Notes: generated by a model not told the origin, from the letters alone. Shown: positions 19,461 to 29,540, numbered from the stretch's first letter. The stretch: 39,420 bases of DNA from Deltaproteobacteria bacterium (GCA_020048105.1 JAIFMW010000078.1:1-39420); one strand, 5' to 3'. Translations and numbers: made by a program.

Positions 19461-19844
19461 TCAGGCTTCCACTTGGGTCGCAGCGGTTAGCGCATCCAAG
19501 CGATTGTTGGCTTCTTCAAGACTCGCCGCTGTTTCAAATTCCCAACCGGTTTCATGGGAGAGACGCTCGAGTTGAAGACGACTTAAAGGAATTCGCACGA
19601 TTCGGATCACTGTACGGACGCCTTTGATCTTGGCTCCTGCCTGGGAGCGGGCTAGCTCCTTTAGGCCATCGGCATCGGTGGGATGCAAATTGGAAATGTC
19701 GTTGACAATATCAAAGCCCGCTTGCAATTCGGCGATACCGGCCATGAACGCCTTGGCGGCAGCCTGGCGTTCATCGGGTTCCAAGTGACCGGCGAGCGTT
19801 ATGTAAAGGCGATTTTTTTCTGTATCAGTTGTTACGGTGAACAT
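19461..19844 (-). CDS. STAS-like/SpoIIAA-like small protein
   Basis: MFTVTTDTEKNRLYITLAGHLEPDERQAAAKAFMAGIAELQAGFDIVNDISNLHPTDADGLKELARSQ; weak domain recognition. Confidence 0.55.
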   Translation of the reverse strand: MFTVTTDTEKNRLYITLAGHLEPDERQAAAKAFMAGIAELQAGFDIVNDISNLHPTDADGLKELARSQAGAKIKGVRTVIRIVRIPLSRLQLERLSHETGWEFETAASLEEANNRLDALTAATQVEA

Positions 19845-19988
19845 GCCTAGGCTCCGGGGCGAAAAGAGAGAAGTTTGGCTATTCTGGCCGAGTCCTAGAG
19901 GAAAACAAACAATGCGAATCTCATGACAACGGTGTCTAAATTAGCCCGATTGGAGTAGCCTTTCTAAACCTTTAGGGTGGTTTAACTG

Positions 19989-20645
19989 ATGCCTGATTTT
20001 GCCAAGACGAGTCCCGCCACTCCCAGCGATCTGGCCGCCCTGCGTCAGCGGATGGAATTACTGGATTTGGTGCTGCGAGAATCCACGGATCCGATTTTCA
20101 ATATCCTCGAAGATGGCACCTACCAATTCGTGAATCAGGCTTTTTCTAGGCCCTTCCAGCGCGAGCCCGAAGCCATTATTGGCCATAAAATCTGGGATAT
20201 TTTTTCCGCCGAAGAAGCCGAAAAGCGCATGACTGTTATTCGTACGGCATTTGCCACGCGGCAGGCAATCGTCTTCGAGGTCAGGGTTCCCACCGCCACC
20301 GGGGATTCGTTCTACCTCACTTCGGTGAAACCCATCCTGGAAGAAGGCGGGCGGGTTGCTTCAGTGGTCTGCATCTCCAAAGACATCACCGAACGCAAGC
20401 GGGTGGAACTGGAGCGGGAGGACCTCATCCAGAGCCTTCAAGCAGCCCTGCTCAAGGTTCGAACCCTTTCGGGCCTGCTGCCCATCTGCGCCCACTGCAA
20501 GAAAATTCGGGATGATGATGGTTACTGGACCCAGATCGAATGCTACATCCGCGAGCACTCTCAGGCGGAATTTACCCATGGAATTTGCCCGGATTGTAAG
20601 GAAACGTTCTTTCCCGCAGCCCACCAAACCATTCTGGAGGATTGA
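19989..20645 (+). CDS. PAS domain protein with C-terminal Cys-rich (CxxC...CxxC) tail
   Basis: PAS: LDLVLRESTDPIFNILEDGTYQFVNQAFSRPF...SKDITERK; tail LPICAHCKKIRDDDGYWTQIECYIREHSQAEFTHGICPDCKE. Confidence 0.85.
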   Translation: MPDFAKTSPATPSDLAALRQRMELLDLVLRESTDPIFNILEDGTYQFVNQAFSRPFQREPEAIIGHKIWDIFSAEEAEKRMTVIRTAFATRQAIVFEVRVPTATGDSFYLTSVKPILEEGGRVASVVCISKDITERKRVELEREDLIQSLQAALLKVRTLSGLLPICAHCKKIRDDDGYWTQIECYIREHSQAEFTHGICPDCKETFFPAAHQTILED

Positions 20646-20722
20646 GGGGTCACCGATATTCAAGCCCGGTGCGACTCGGGCCGATGCGTTCTCGTGAATA
20701 CGTCTGCCTTAAGGAATTCTCG

Positions 20723-21847
20723 ATGAGTCTCGATCCCCTTCGCGTCATGGTGGTGGATGACACCGTGACCTACCGGCGCATCCTCTCCGATGTCATCGAA
20801 GGGATGGGCGATGCCGAGGTTGTGGCCACCGCACCCCAGGGGCGTTTGGCGCTGGCGCGCCTCGAGCAGGGGCCCGTGGATCTGGTTCTGCTGGATCTGG
20901 AAATGCCCGAAATGGATGGGCTGGAGACCCTGGGGCATATCCGCAGGCTCTATCCGGAAACCTCGGTGGTGATGATCAGCGGCCAAAACGCTAGGGCAGC
21001 GGAAGCCACCATTCGGGCCCTGGAGCAGGGCGCCATCGATTTCATCCGCAAGCCCGAAGGCAATGATCCCGATGCCAGCCGCCAGGAACTGAAGGAAACC
21101 CTGAAACCCTTGTTGCGACATGTGCGCATGCGCCACAATCTCCGCGCCGAGGCCTCGACCCCTGCGGTCATCACCTCCAAACCAGTGGCGGTGCCCGTGC
21201 CGGTGGCGCCTCGGATCGTTTTGACCCCCCACGCTGCCCCCATGCCCGCTCGCTTTGAGGTGCTTGGGGTGGGTGTCTCCACCGGCGGTCCGAATGCGCT
21301 GGGAGATTTCATCCCGTCTCTCCCGGCCAATTTCCCCCTGCCCATCCTGCTGGTTCAACACATGCCTCCAGGCTTCACCGCTTCCCTCGCCGAGCACCTG
21401 GCCAAGCGCTCCGCGCTTCAGGTTTGCGAAGCCACCGAAGGCGAAACCATTCGTCCCGGCCGAGTTTATATCGCTCCTGGCGGTCGGCACATGGTGGTGC
21501 GGCGACGCCCTGCCAATGGTGCGGAACCCGAAGCTCTGATTGTTGGCCTAAATGAAAACCCCGCCGAGAACAGCTGTCGCCCTTCGGTGGATGTGCTCTT
21601 TCGCTCCATGGCTGCGCAGTACGATGGCGGCATCCTGGCGGTGATTATGACGGGCATGGGCAACGATGGTCGGGAAGGGGTGCGCGCCATGAAGCGAGGC
21701 GGCTGTCACTGCCTTTCCCAAAGCGCCGAAAGCTGTGTGGTCTATGGCATGCCACTGGCCGTGGACGAGGCCGGGCTTTCCGATGAGCGGGTTCCCTTGG
21801 CGGCCCTGGCCTACCGGGTGAATCAATTGGCAGCGCGGGGGCGATGA
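20723..21847 (+). CDS. cheB: Chemotaxis response regulator protein-glutamate methylesterase CheB
   Basis: Receiver RVMVVDDTVTYRRILSDVIEG...LLDLEMPEMDGLETL; methylesterase GVSTGGPNALGDFIPSLP...LVQHMPPGFTASLAEHLA...MTGMGNDGREGVRAMKRGG. Start ATG 20723. Confidence 0.95.
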   Translation: MSLDPLRVMVVDDTVTYRRILSDVIEGMGDAEVVATAPQGRLALARLEQGPVDLVLLDLEMPEMDGLETLGHIRRLYPETSVVMISGQNARAAEATIRALEQGAIDFIRKPEGNDPDASRQELKETLKPLLRHVRMRHNLRAEASTPAVITSKPVAVPVPVAPRIVLTPHAAPMPARFEVLGVGVSTGGPNALGDFIPSLPANFPLPILLVQHMPPGFTASLAEHLAKRSALQVCEATEGETIRPGRVYIAPGGRHMVVRRRPANGAEPEALIVGLNENPAENSCRPSVDVLFRSMAAQYDGGILAVIMTGMGNDGREGVRAMKRGGCHCLSQSAESCVVYGMPLAVDEAGLSDERVPLAALAYRVNQLAARGR

Positions 21848-21848
21848 C

Positions 21849-22697
21849 ATGGCGACTGAAACCATCCAGCCCGTTGAATTCAAGCTCATGCGCAGCTACA
21901 TCGAAAAAAATTGCGGCATTTTGCTGGGCGAAGAGAAGGCCTACCTGATTGAAACCCGGCTGGCAGGGTTGTTGGCGGAAACAGGCAGTGCGGACTATGC
22001 GGCCTTTTACCGCCTGGCTTCCACGGAAAGCGGCACGGCCTTGCGCGACAAGATCGTGGATGCCATGACCACGAATGAAACCCTCTGGTTTCGCGATGGG
22101 CACCCCTTTCAGATCCTGAAAAACGTGCTGTTGCCTGTGTACGCCGCGCAGTTGCTTTCCGGTCAGCGATTCCGCATCCGTATTTGGTCCGCGGCCAGTT
22201 CCACGGGGCAGGAGCCCTATTCCATCGCCATGACGATTCAGGAATATTGTCGGGAGCATCCAGGTGTGCGGCCCGATCAATTCGAGATCATCGCTTCGGA
22301 TATCTCGCCTTCGGCCTTATTCCTGGCCCGCGCCGCCCGATACGACGCTGCGGCCCTGGGGCGAGGCATGCCCGATGAATACCGCGCCCGGTATTTCAAG
22401 CAGGATGGCCAAGTGTGGGTATTGGAGGATGCCGTTAAAAAAATGGTCACCCTGCGCAAGTTCAATTTGCAGGATCCACTCGACCCCCTCGGGAACTTCG
22501 ATATCGTCTTCTGCCGCTACGTCACGATCTATTTTTCGGATGCCTTCAAGCGCCAGATCTTCGAGGGCATCGCGCGACTGACCTCCAAGGGCGGGTATTT
22601 TTTCACCAGCGCCGTTGAGAACCTTCAGAACTCCCCGGATCTCTTTGAACCCTTGTCGCATGGTTCGGGAACCTACTACCGCAGCCGGATTGACTAG
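21849..22697 (+). CDS. cheR: CheR chemotaxis protein methyltransferase (full length)
   Basis: EFKLMRSYIEKNCGILLGEEKAYLIETRL...TTNETLWFRDGHPFQILKNVLLP...IWSAASSTGQEPYSIAM...DIVFCRYVTIYFSDAFKRQIFEGIARLTSKGGYFF. Confidence 0.95.
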   Translation: MATETIQPVEFKLMRSYIEKNCGILLGEEKAYLIETRLAGLLAETGSADYAAFYRLASTESGTALRDKIVDAMTTNETLWFRDGHPFQILKNVLLPVYAAQLLSGQRFRIRIWSAASSTGQEPYSIAMTIQEYCREHPGVRPDQFEIIASDISPSALFLARAARYDAAALGRGMPDEYRARYFKQDGQVWVLEDAVKKMVTLRKFNLQDPLDPLGNFDIVFCRYVTIYFSDAFKRQIFEGIARLTSKGGYFFTSAVENLQNSPDLFEPLSHGSGTYYRSRID

Positions 22698-22706
22698 GGG
22701 AACGCC

Positions 22707-23087
22707 ATGGCCAATAAAATTTTGTCTGTTGATGATTCCGCGACCATGCGTCGGATCGTGAGTCGTGTGGTTGCCACTCTCGGAATGGAGATCGTCGAGG
22801 CTGCCAATGGTCTGGAAGCCATGGCTATTTTGGAAAAGGATTACCAGGATATTGCCCTGGTAGTGCTGGATGTGAACATGCCCGAAATGGACGGTAGCGA
22901 AACGCTGCTGGCCATTAAGAAGGATCCACGCTTTCAATCGCTCCCCGTCATGATGCTGACCACCGAATCGGAGCGGGCCCGCATTCTGGATTTCATTCAC
23001 AACGGCGCGGCCAATTACCTTGTGAAACCCTTCGCTCCCGATGATCTTGCGGCCAAAATAGCGGCCTGCCTTGGGGATTTCTTTTGA
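22707..23087 (+). CDS. cheY: CheY-like single-domain response regulator
   Basis: KILSVDDSATMRRIVSRVVATLGMEIVEAANGLEAMAIL...LVVLDVNMPEMDGSETLLAIK...MLTTESERARILDF..GAANYLVKPFAPDDLAAKI. Confidence 0.92.
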   Translation: MANKILSVDDSATMRRIVSRVVATLGMEIVEAANGLEAMAILEKDYQDIALVVLDVNMPEMDGSETLLAIKKDPRFQSLPVMMLTTESERARILDFIHNGAANYLVKPFAPDDLAAKIAACLGDFF

Positions 23088-23123
23088 TTCGGATCTTCGA
23101 CCATCATTGGATTAGGTGAATTC

Positions 23124-26100
23124 ATGAGCATTTCCACCGATCCCGATGCCCCAGAAGTTTCGAAGGAACCGTCTTCAGAGTGGGAGACTCGCTACTGGGA
23201 TCTGCTCAACGGAGTGCCCTATGGGGTTGTGTACCACGATGCCACTGGGGCGATTATTTCCGCCAACGCAGTGGCACAGAGAATACTTGGGCTGACCCTG
23301 GATCAGTTGCAAGGGCGAACCTCTATGGATCCATGTTGGCGGTCCATTCACGAAGATGGGTCGGTCTTCCCGGGTGATACCCACCCAGCTTCCGTTGCCC
23401 TTCGTACGGGGCAGGCGGTGAACGATGTTGTCATGGGAGTCTTCAACTCCGATGGGGGCGATCTACGATGGATCACCATTTCAGCCTTGCCGTTGTTTCA
23501 TTCCGATGAAATCCGCCCCCATCAAGTGCTGGTTTCGATTGTGGACATCACGGACCGGAAACGGGCGGAAGCGAGCTTGCACGAGGCGGAATGGAAGTTT
23601 CGGGCGCTTTTCGAGATGGGCCCTATTGGTGTGGCCTATCACCGCATGATCTATGACGATTCGGGCAAGCCGGTGGATTATGTGTTTCTGGACGCCAACC
23701 AAAAATATATCGATTTGACGGGTGTCGATCCGCGGGGAAGGACCGTTCTTCAGGCCTTTCCAGGGATCGAAAATGATCCCTTCGATTGGATCGGAACCTT
23801 TGGTCGAGTGGCCAGGACCGGGAAATCCATTCACTTCGAACAGCATCTGCAGGTCAATGATCGTTGGTATGACTGCGTGGGTTATCAATACGAACCCGAT
23901 CATTTTGTCGCAGCCTTTTTTGAAATAACGGAACGCAAGCGCATCGAAAATGCACTGCGGGAGGCGCATCAGTTCAACGCCAGCATTATTCATAGTGCGC
24001 AAGAAGGGGTCATCGTGTACGGCCCTGACCTGACCTACCTCGTTTGGAATCCATTCATGGAGGCCGTAAGCGGCGTTTCGGCGAAGGAGGTGCTGGGCAA
24101 GCACCCTCTTGAAGTATTTCCGTTTTTGGAGAAGGCCGGAGTCATGGATCGGTTGCGGAAGATCCTGGCTGGAGAAGAGGTTGGTACTTTGGATTTCCCC
24201 TATCACGTGCCCCAAACCGGTCGCTCGGGTTGGTCCTCGGATCGGAGTGCCCCGCTTCGCAACACCCAGGGCGAGATCATCGGGGTGATCGGGACTGTAA
24301 GTGACATCAGTGAACACAAGCGCAACGAAGAAGCCCTGCGGGCCAGCGAAGCTCGGTATCGCTCCATTCTGAACGCCTCACCCGATGCCATTGTCACTTC
24401 GGATCTTGGCGGCTTGGTACTGGGCGTTCCACCTCTGGCACTCAAGCTATTCCATGCCGAACATGAGGATCAGTTGTTGGGGCATTTGCTGACCGATTTT
24501 ATTGCCCCCGAAGATCGCGAGCGTGCCGCCAACAGGATTGGCTTGATGTTGCAGGGCGTTATGACCGGCCCAGGCGAATACCGAGCCTTGCGGGTGGATG
24601 GAACTACCTTTTTCATGGAAGCCAATGGCGAATTCGTTCGGGATGCCGAGGGTCATCCCACGAGCATCGTGTTTGTGCTTCGAGATATCACGGCCCATCG
24701 GCAGGCCCAAGATTCCTTGCGGGAATCCAACGAATTGCTCTCCCTCTTTGTGCACCATTCGCCGGTCTACGCCTATCTCAAGGAGGTGACACCTACCGAG
24801 AGTCGCGTGCTTCAGGCCAGCGAGAATTTTCAAGCCATGATCGGCATTCCTGGTTCGAAAATGGTGGGTAAGACCATGACCGAGTTATTTCCCGCTGAAC
24901 TCGCGGCCAAGATGGCTGCCGATGATTGGGACGTGGTTTCCAAGGGCATCGCGCTGGAATTTGAAGAGGCCCTAAACGAGCGCAACTACATCACCTTGAA
25001 ATATCCGATTCGGCAGGGACCGCGAACCCTGTTGGCAGGTTTCACCATCGATATCACCGCGCGCAAGCAGGCCGAAGAGCAGCAGCTTCATCTTCAAGCA
25101 CAGCTTCAGCAGGCCCAGAAAATGGAGAGCCTGGGCAGTTTGGCTGGCGGGGTGGCTCACGATATGAACAATGTGCTGGGAGCCATTTTGGGCTTGGCAT
25201 CGGTTCATCTGGAAATTCAACCTGCCAATAGTCCCGCCCACCGTGCCTTCGACACCATCAGCCAAGCCGCCATTCGGGGCGGGAAAATGGTTAAGAGTCT
25301 GTTGAATTTCGCGCGGCAAAGCCCAGGCGAAGAGCGCGAAGTGGATATGAATGAGATCCTGCGCGAAGAGGTTCGCCTACTGGAGCGCACGACTCTGGCC
25401 AAGATTCGGCTCGAGATGGATCTTGCCAGCAATTTGCGGCCCATGCTGGGGGATGCCGCCGCCCTGACGCATGCCTTCATGAACCTCTGTGTCAACGCCG
25501 TGGATGCCATGCCGAGTAGTGGAACCCTGACGCTGCGAACTCGGAATGTGGATAACGACTGGATCGAAGTGTTGGTGGAAGACACGGGCATTGGCATGAG
25601 CCCGCAGGTTCTGGAACGAGCAATGGATCCCTTCTACACAACGAAGGAGGTGGGCAAGGGCACCGGACTTGGGCTATCCATGGTCTACAGCGCCGTGAAA
25701 GCCCACCGAGGGCAAATGGAAATCCAAAGTCTGCCGGGCCATGGCACCAGCGTTCGAATGCGTTTTCCCGTTTGCGAAGCCAAGGTCACTGCCCCTCAAG
25801 GTTCTGTGGTCGAAGAGAAATCCGAGGCTGCGGGTAGGGGGTTGTGCGTTCTGTTCGTCGACGATGACCCGTTGATTCAGAGCTCCATGCACGCGATTCT
25901 GGAAGCCCTGGGTCACGAAGTTTCTGCTGCCTTTTGCGGTGAAGATGCACTGGCAAAGCTTGAAGCCGGTTACTGTCCGGATGTGGTGATTCTGGATATG
26001 AATATGCCGGGCTTGGGTGGCATCGGCACTCTGCCGCGCCTTCGCCAGTTGCGCCCCACCTTGCCGGTACTGCTGGCCACAGGGCGGGCCGATCAAGCGG

Positions 26101-26219
26101 CTATGGATCTCGCCGAGAAGCATCCTCTTGTCACTCTGATGACAAAGCCCTTTGGTATGAAGGAACTCCAAAAACAACTGACCTCGCTTATGGGGCCCCC
26201 GAATGGGGCCATCCCATGA
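23124..26219 (+). CDS. Multi-PAS hybrid histidine kinase with C-terminal receiver
   Basis: Repeated PAS units (DITDRK, EITERK, DISEHK, DITAHR, DITARK); H-box [50 protein letters not shown]; receiver VLFVDDDPLIQSSMHAIL...[11 protein letters not shown]. Confidence 0.93.
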   Translation: MSISTDPDAPEVSKEPSSEWETRYWDLLNGVPYGVVYHDATGAIISANAVAQRILGLTLDQLQGRTSMDPCWRSIHEDGSVFPGDTHPASVALRTGQAVNDVVMGVFNSDGGDLRWITISALPLFHSDEIRPHQVLVSIVDITDRKRAEASLHEAEWKFRALFEMGPIGVAYHRMIYDDSGKPVDYVFLDANQKYIDLTGVDPRGRTVLQAFPGIENDPFDWIGTFGRVARTGKSIHFEQHLQVNDRWYDCVGYQYEPDHFVAAFFEITERKRIENALREAHQFNASIIHSAQEGVIVYGPDLTYLVWNPFMEAVSGVSAKEVLGKHPLEVFPFLEKAGVMDRLRKILAGEEVGTLDFPYHVPQTGRSGWSSDRSAPLRNTQGEIIGVIGTVSDISEHKRNEEALRASEARYRSILNASPDAIVTSDLGGLVLGVPPLALKLFHAEHEDQLLGHLLTDFIAPEDRERAANRIGLMLQGVMTGPGEYRALRVDGTTFFMEANGEFVRDAEGHPTSIVFVLRDITAHRQAQDSLRESNELLSLFVHHSPVYAYLKEVTPTESRVLQASENFQAMIGIPGSKMVGKTMTELFPAELAAKMAADDWDVVSKGIALEFEEALNERNYITLKYPIRQGPRTLLAGFTIDITARKQAEEQQLHLQAQLQQAQKMESLGSLAGGVAHDMNNVLGAILGLASVHLEIQPANSPAHRAFDTISQAAIRGGKMVKSLLNFARQSPGEEREVDMNEILREEVRLLERTTLAKIRLEMDLASNLRPMLGDAAALTHAFMNLCVNAVDAMPSSGTLTLRTRNVDNDWIEVLVEDTGIGMSPQVLERAMDPFYTTKEVGKGTGLGLSMVYSAVKAHRGQMEIQSLPGHGTSVRMRFPVCEAKVTAPQGSVVEEKSEAAGRGLCVLFVDDDPLIQSSMHAILEALGHEVSAAFCGEDALAKLEAGYCPDVVILDMNMPGLGGIGTLPRLRQLRPTLPVLLATGRADQAAMDLAEKHPLVTLMTKPFGMKELQKQLTSLMGPPNGAIP

Positions 26220-29044
26220 TTTCCAATCTTGTCGAGCTGATGAACAATCTCGCCATTTTGGTGGCCCTCAGTCTTGTTTCAGGCTTCATCCGGCAGCGCC
26301 GTGACCTGAAAGTTTGGGGAAACATTCTGCAAGGGGTGCTCTTCGGGGGCGCTGCAATCCTTGGAATGCTGCGGCCTGTGGCCTGGGGCCCAGGGCTCAT
26401 CATGGACGGTCGTTCAGTGATGATCAGTCTTTGCGGTCTGTTTTTTGGCCCCATTGCTGGAACCCTTGCGGGTGGAATTACGCTTCTGTATCGAGTCTTT
26501 TTGGGTGGGCAGGGCGTGGCTCTGACCCTCTGGGGAATTCCCACTCAAGTCATCATGGGGATTGGCTTTTACTATTGGTGGACCCACAAGGGGAAGCCCC
26601 TGACAGCCCTGCGCTTGTATGGCTTTAGCGTGGCGATTCACTTGGTTTTTATTTCAATAATGGTTGCGGTGCTTGGCTTCGAGACCAGTCGGCGGTTTTT
26701 GATTCCGGTCCTGGTGGCCTATCCCTTGGTTGCTCTTTTGATCGGCAAGATTCTTTCCACTCAGGAGGTGGGGTTTCGTGCCGTGGAGTCCTTACGGAAT
26801 AACGAGAAACGCCTAGACGATATTTTGAATTCGGTGGATGCCTTGATCTACATCAAGGATGTTCAGGGCCGCTACACCTACGTGAATCGCAAGGTCTGCG
26901 AACTCTTTGGCCACACCGCCCACAACATTATTGGCAAGCGGGATGACGCCTTTTTCTCGGGCGGATCCCTGGCCGAAATTGTACAGAGCGATCGTCCTGT
27001 GATTGAACAAGGCGAGACGATCGCACGCGAGGAGATTGATCTAAGCGATGCCGATGGAAGATTGCACACCTTCTGGTCGGTGAAGATCCCGCTCAAGGAT
27101 GCAAGCGGGGCCGTCTGCGGACTCTGCGGTACGTCAACGGACATTACGGATCGGAAAGTGACTGAGGCGGCCCTTCGGGACAGCGAAGAACGCTACCGGC
27201 GCATTACGGAGGGCCTAACGGACTATCAGTACCGGGTGCGAGTTGAGCATGGGCAGGCCATGGAGACCACCCACGGGCCGGGTTGCGAAACTATCACCGG
27301 GTACTCGGCCCAGGACTTTGCCGACAATTCCTATCTCTGGTTCACGATGATCGCGCCGGAGGATCGCGATCAGGCTCGAGTTCTTGCGGCACAGAGGCTG
27401 AATGGGCAAGATTCCGACCCCTTCGAGCACCGCATTTACCGCAAGGACGGGGCCCTGCGCTGGGTGAGTGATACCTGCATTCTCCACAGGGACGGCGAGG
27501 GAAATCTACTGGCCTACGATGGTGTCGTCGAGGACATAACGGAACGCAAAGCCTCTGAGGAAGCGCTGCGGCAAAGCGAAGAGCGCTTTCATGGCTTGCT
27601 GCAAAGCGTGGACTTCGCGGCCGTCAAAAGCTATGCCCCCGATGGCACGACCTTATTTTGGAATAAGGCCTCCGAACGGCTCTTTGGATACTCCGCTGAG
27701 GAGGCCGTCGGCCGCAGCCTCCTCGACCTGATCATTCCGAAGGAAATGCAGGCCGACGTGAAACAGGCCATGCAGAAAATGTGGGAGACGGGCCAACCCA
27801 CTCCTGCCTCGGAGCTTTCACTCGTGCGCAAGGATGGATCCCGAATTGCGGTTTATTCGAGCCACGCCATTGTTCGGGTACCCGGGCGTGAGCCCGAGAT
27901 GTTCTGCATGGATATCGATCTCACGGATCGCAAGCGGCTCGAAGCACAGCTCCATCAATCCCAAAAAATGGAAAGCCTCGGCATCCTGGCCGGTGGCGTG
28001 GCGCACGATATGAACAATGTGCTTGCGGCTGTGCTTGGCTTGGCCTCTCTGCATCTGGATATTCAGCCACCCGAGAGTTCAGCGCGCCGGGCCTTTGCCA
28101 CCATCACCAAGGCTTGCGATCGAGGCGTGAGTTTGATTCAGAGCCTTCTCGGCTTTGCTCGCAAGGGTTTGGCCGAGGAGAAGGCCTTGGACATGAACAC
28201 CCTGATTCAGGATGAGGTGCGCCTTCTCGAGCGCACCACCCTTGCTCGCGTTCGCTTGGAAATGGATTTGGCAGCGGATCTTCGGCCCATACAAGGGGAT
28301 GCCAGCGCCCTCACTCACGTATTGATGAATCTGTGCGTCAATGCTGTGGATGCCATGGCCGTTAATGGCACGTTGACCCTGCGCACTCGCAATCTGGACG
28401 ACGATTGGATCGAGGTGCAAGTGGAGGATAACGGGTGCGGGATGTCGAAGGACGTCTTGGAGAAAGCCTTGAATCCCTTTTTCACTACAAAAGAACCCGG
28501 CAAGGGCACTGGACTCGGCCTATCCATCGCCCATAGCACCATTGCGGCGCATCACGGACGAATGGAAATTCAAAGTGAACTCGGTCGCGGCACAACGATA
28601 TCGCTGCGATTCCCGGCCTGTGATCCTGCAACCTTCGAAGCCGAAGTCGCGCCGTTGCATCGTGGTGAGATTTCTCAGGCGAGTCTGCGGGTTCTGCTCG
28701 TGGATGATGACGAACTGATTCAGGGCTCCATGCAAGCGATTCTGGAAACGCTCGGCCACACGGTGGAAATTGCTCCCAGCGGCGAGGCTGCCCTTGCCAA
28801 GCTTGAGGAGGGACTCGAGCCCGATGTGGTGATTCTGGACATGAACATGCCCGGGCTCGGCGGCGCTGGCACCCTGCCGTGTCTTCGGCGCGCGCGTCCT
28901 GCGCTACCGGTACTGCTTGCCACGGGACGAGCCGACCAAACGGCCCTGGACCTTGTGGCCGCTCACGCCATGGTCACCCTGATGCCCAAGCCCTTCGGCA
29001 TCAGGGAACTGCAAAGAAACTTGGAGTCTCTGCAGCCGCGGTAG
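26216..29044 (+). CDS. 5TMR-LYT-type membrane sensor multi-PAS hybrid histidine kinase with C-terminal receiver
   Basis: N-terminus MISNLVELMNNLAILVALSLVSGFIRQRRDLKVWGNILQGVLFGGAAILGMLRPVAWGPGLIMDGRSVMISLCGLFFGP, closely similar to 3874-6690; H-box [21 protein letters not shown]; receiver [19 protein letters not shown]. Overlaps previous gene 4 bp (ATGA). Confidence 0.93.
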   Translation: MISNLVELMNNLAILVALSLVSGFIRQRRDLKVWGNILQGVLFGGAAILGMLRPVAWGPGLIMDGRSVMISLCGLFFGPIAGTLAGGITLLYRVFLGGQGVALTLWGIPTQVIMGIGFYYWWTHKGKPLTALRLYGFSVAIHLVFISIMVAVLGFETSRRFLIPVLVAYPLVALLIGKILSTQEVGFRAVESLRNNEKRLDDILNSVDALIYIKDVQGRYTYVNRKVCELFGHTAHNIIGKRDDAFFSGGSLAEIVQSDRPVIEQGETIAREEIDLSDADGRLHTFWSVKIPLKDASGAVCGLCGTSTDITDRKVTEAALRDSEERYRRITEGLTDYQYRVRVEHGQAMETTHGPGCETITGYSAQDFADNSYLWFTMIAPEDRDQARVLAAQRLNGQDSDPFEHRIYRKDGALRWVSDTCILHRDGEGNLLAYDGVVEDITERKASEEALRQSEERFHGLLQSVDFAAVKSYAPDGTTLFWNKASERLFGYSAEEAVGRSLLDLIIPKEMQADVKQAMQKMWETGQPTPASELSLVRKDGSRIAVYSSHAIVRVPGREPEMFCMDIDLTDRKRLEAQLHQSQKMESLGILAGGVAHDMNNVLAAVLGLASLHLDIQPPESSARRAFATITKACDRGVSLIQSLLGFARKGLAEEKALDMNTLIQDEVRLLERTTLARVRLEMDLAADLRPIQGDASALTHVLMNLCVNAVDAMAVNGTLTLRTRNLDDDWIEVQVEDNGCGMSKDVLEKALNPFFTTKEPGKGTGLGLSIAHSTIAAHHGRMEIQSELGRGTTISLRFPACDPATFEAEVAPLHRGEISQASLRVLLVDDDELIQGSMQAILETLGHTVEIAPSGEAALAKLEEGLEPDVVILDMNMPGLGGAGTLPCLRRARPALPVLLATGRADQTALDLVAAHAMVTLMPKPFGIRELQRNLESLQPR

Positions 29045-29162
29045 CACCGATTGGCTTTCCGTTGAAATCCAGATTTTGCCTCATTCTTTTGGACGAAATG
29101 TGGCAGTCCTTGATGGCTGCGCCTATCTTAGGGTCAGGGATAGTCCCCGGGAGTCATCGCCC

Positions 29163-29540
29163 ATGGAAGCCTCCAATCAGCGAGAATTTACTCGGGTCCC
29201 CATTAATGTTCGGGCCGAAGTGAAGGGCGGGGGTTTTGATATCACCAGCTCGACCACCCAGAGCCTAAGCATGAAGGGCATGTTCGTGGCCTGCTCCGAG
29301 CAAGTCCCCGTGGGCACGGAATGTGAGATCACGCTGTTTTTGGGTGATGGCGATATTCAAATTCAGACCGAAGGGCCCGTGGTGCATTGCTATCCCGATG
29401 GCATCGCGCTGCAGTTCACCCGCGTTCTAGGCATTGAGAGTTTCGAGCATCTTCAGAAGCTGGTGCTCTACAACGCACCGAATCCCGATGAAATCGAAAA
29501 CGAGTTCAACACCTCCACGGGAATTCACCGCAAGGTCTAG
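29163..29540 (+). CDS. PilZ-like domain protein
   Basis: NQREFTRVPINVRAEVKGGGFDITSSTTQSLSMKGMFVACSEQVPVGTECEITLFLG: R-x5-R-like start plus S/N-x-S-x-x-G-like motif; start ATG 29163. Confidence 0.75.
   Translation: MEASNQREFTRVPINVRAEVKGGGFDITSSTTQSLSMKGMFVACSEQVPVGTECEITLFLGDGDIQIQTEGPVVHCYPDGIALQFTRVLGIESFEHLQKLVLYNAPNPDEIENEFNTSTGIHRKV

Noticed and set aside
19845-19988. c-di-GMP or other riboswitch before the PAS gene
   Set aside because: No GEMM or other riboswitch consensus could be read; only generic intergenic sequence.
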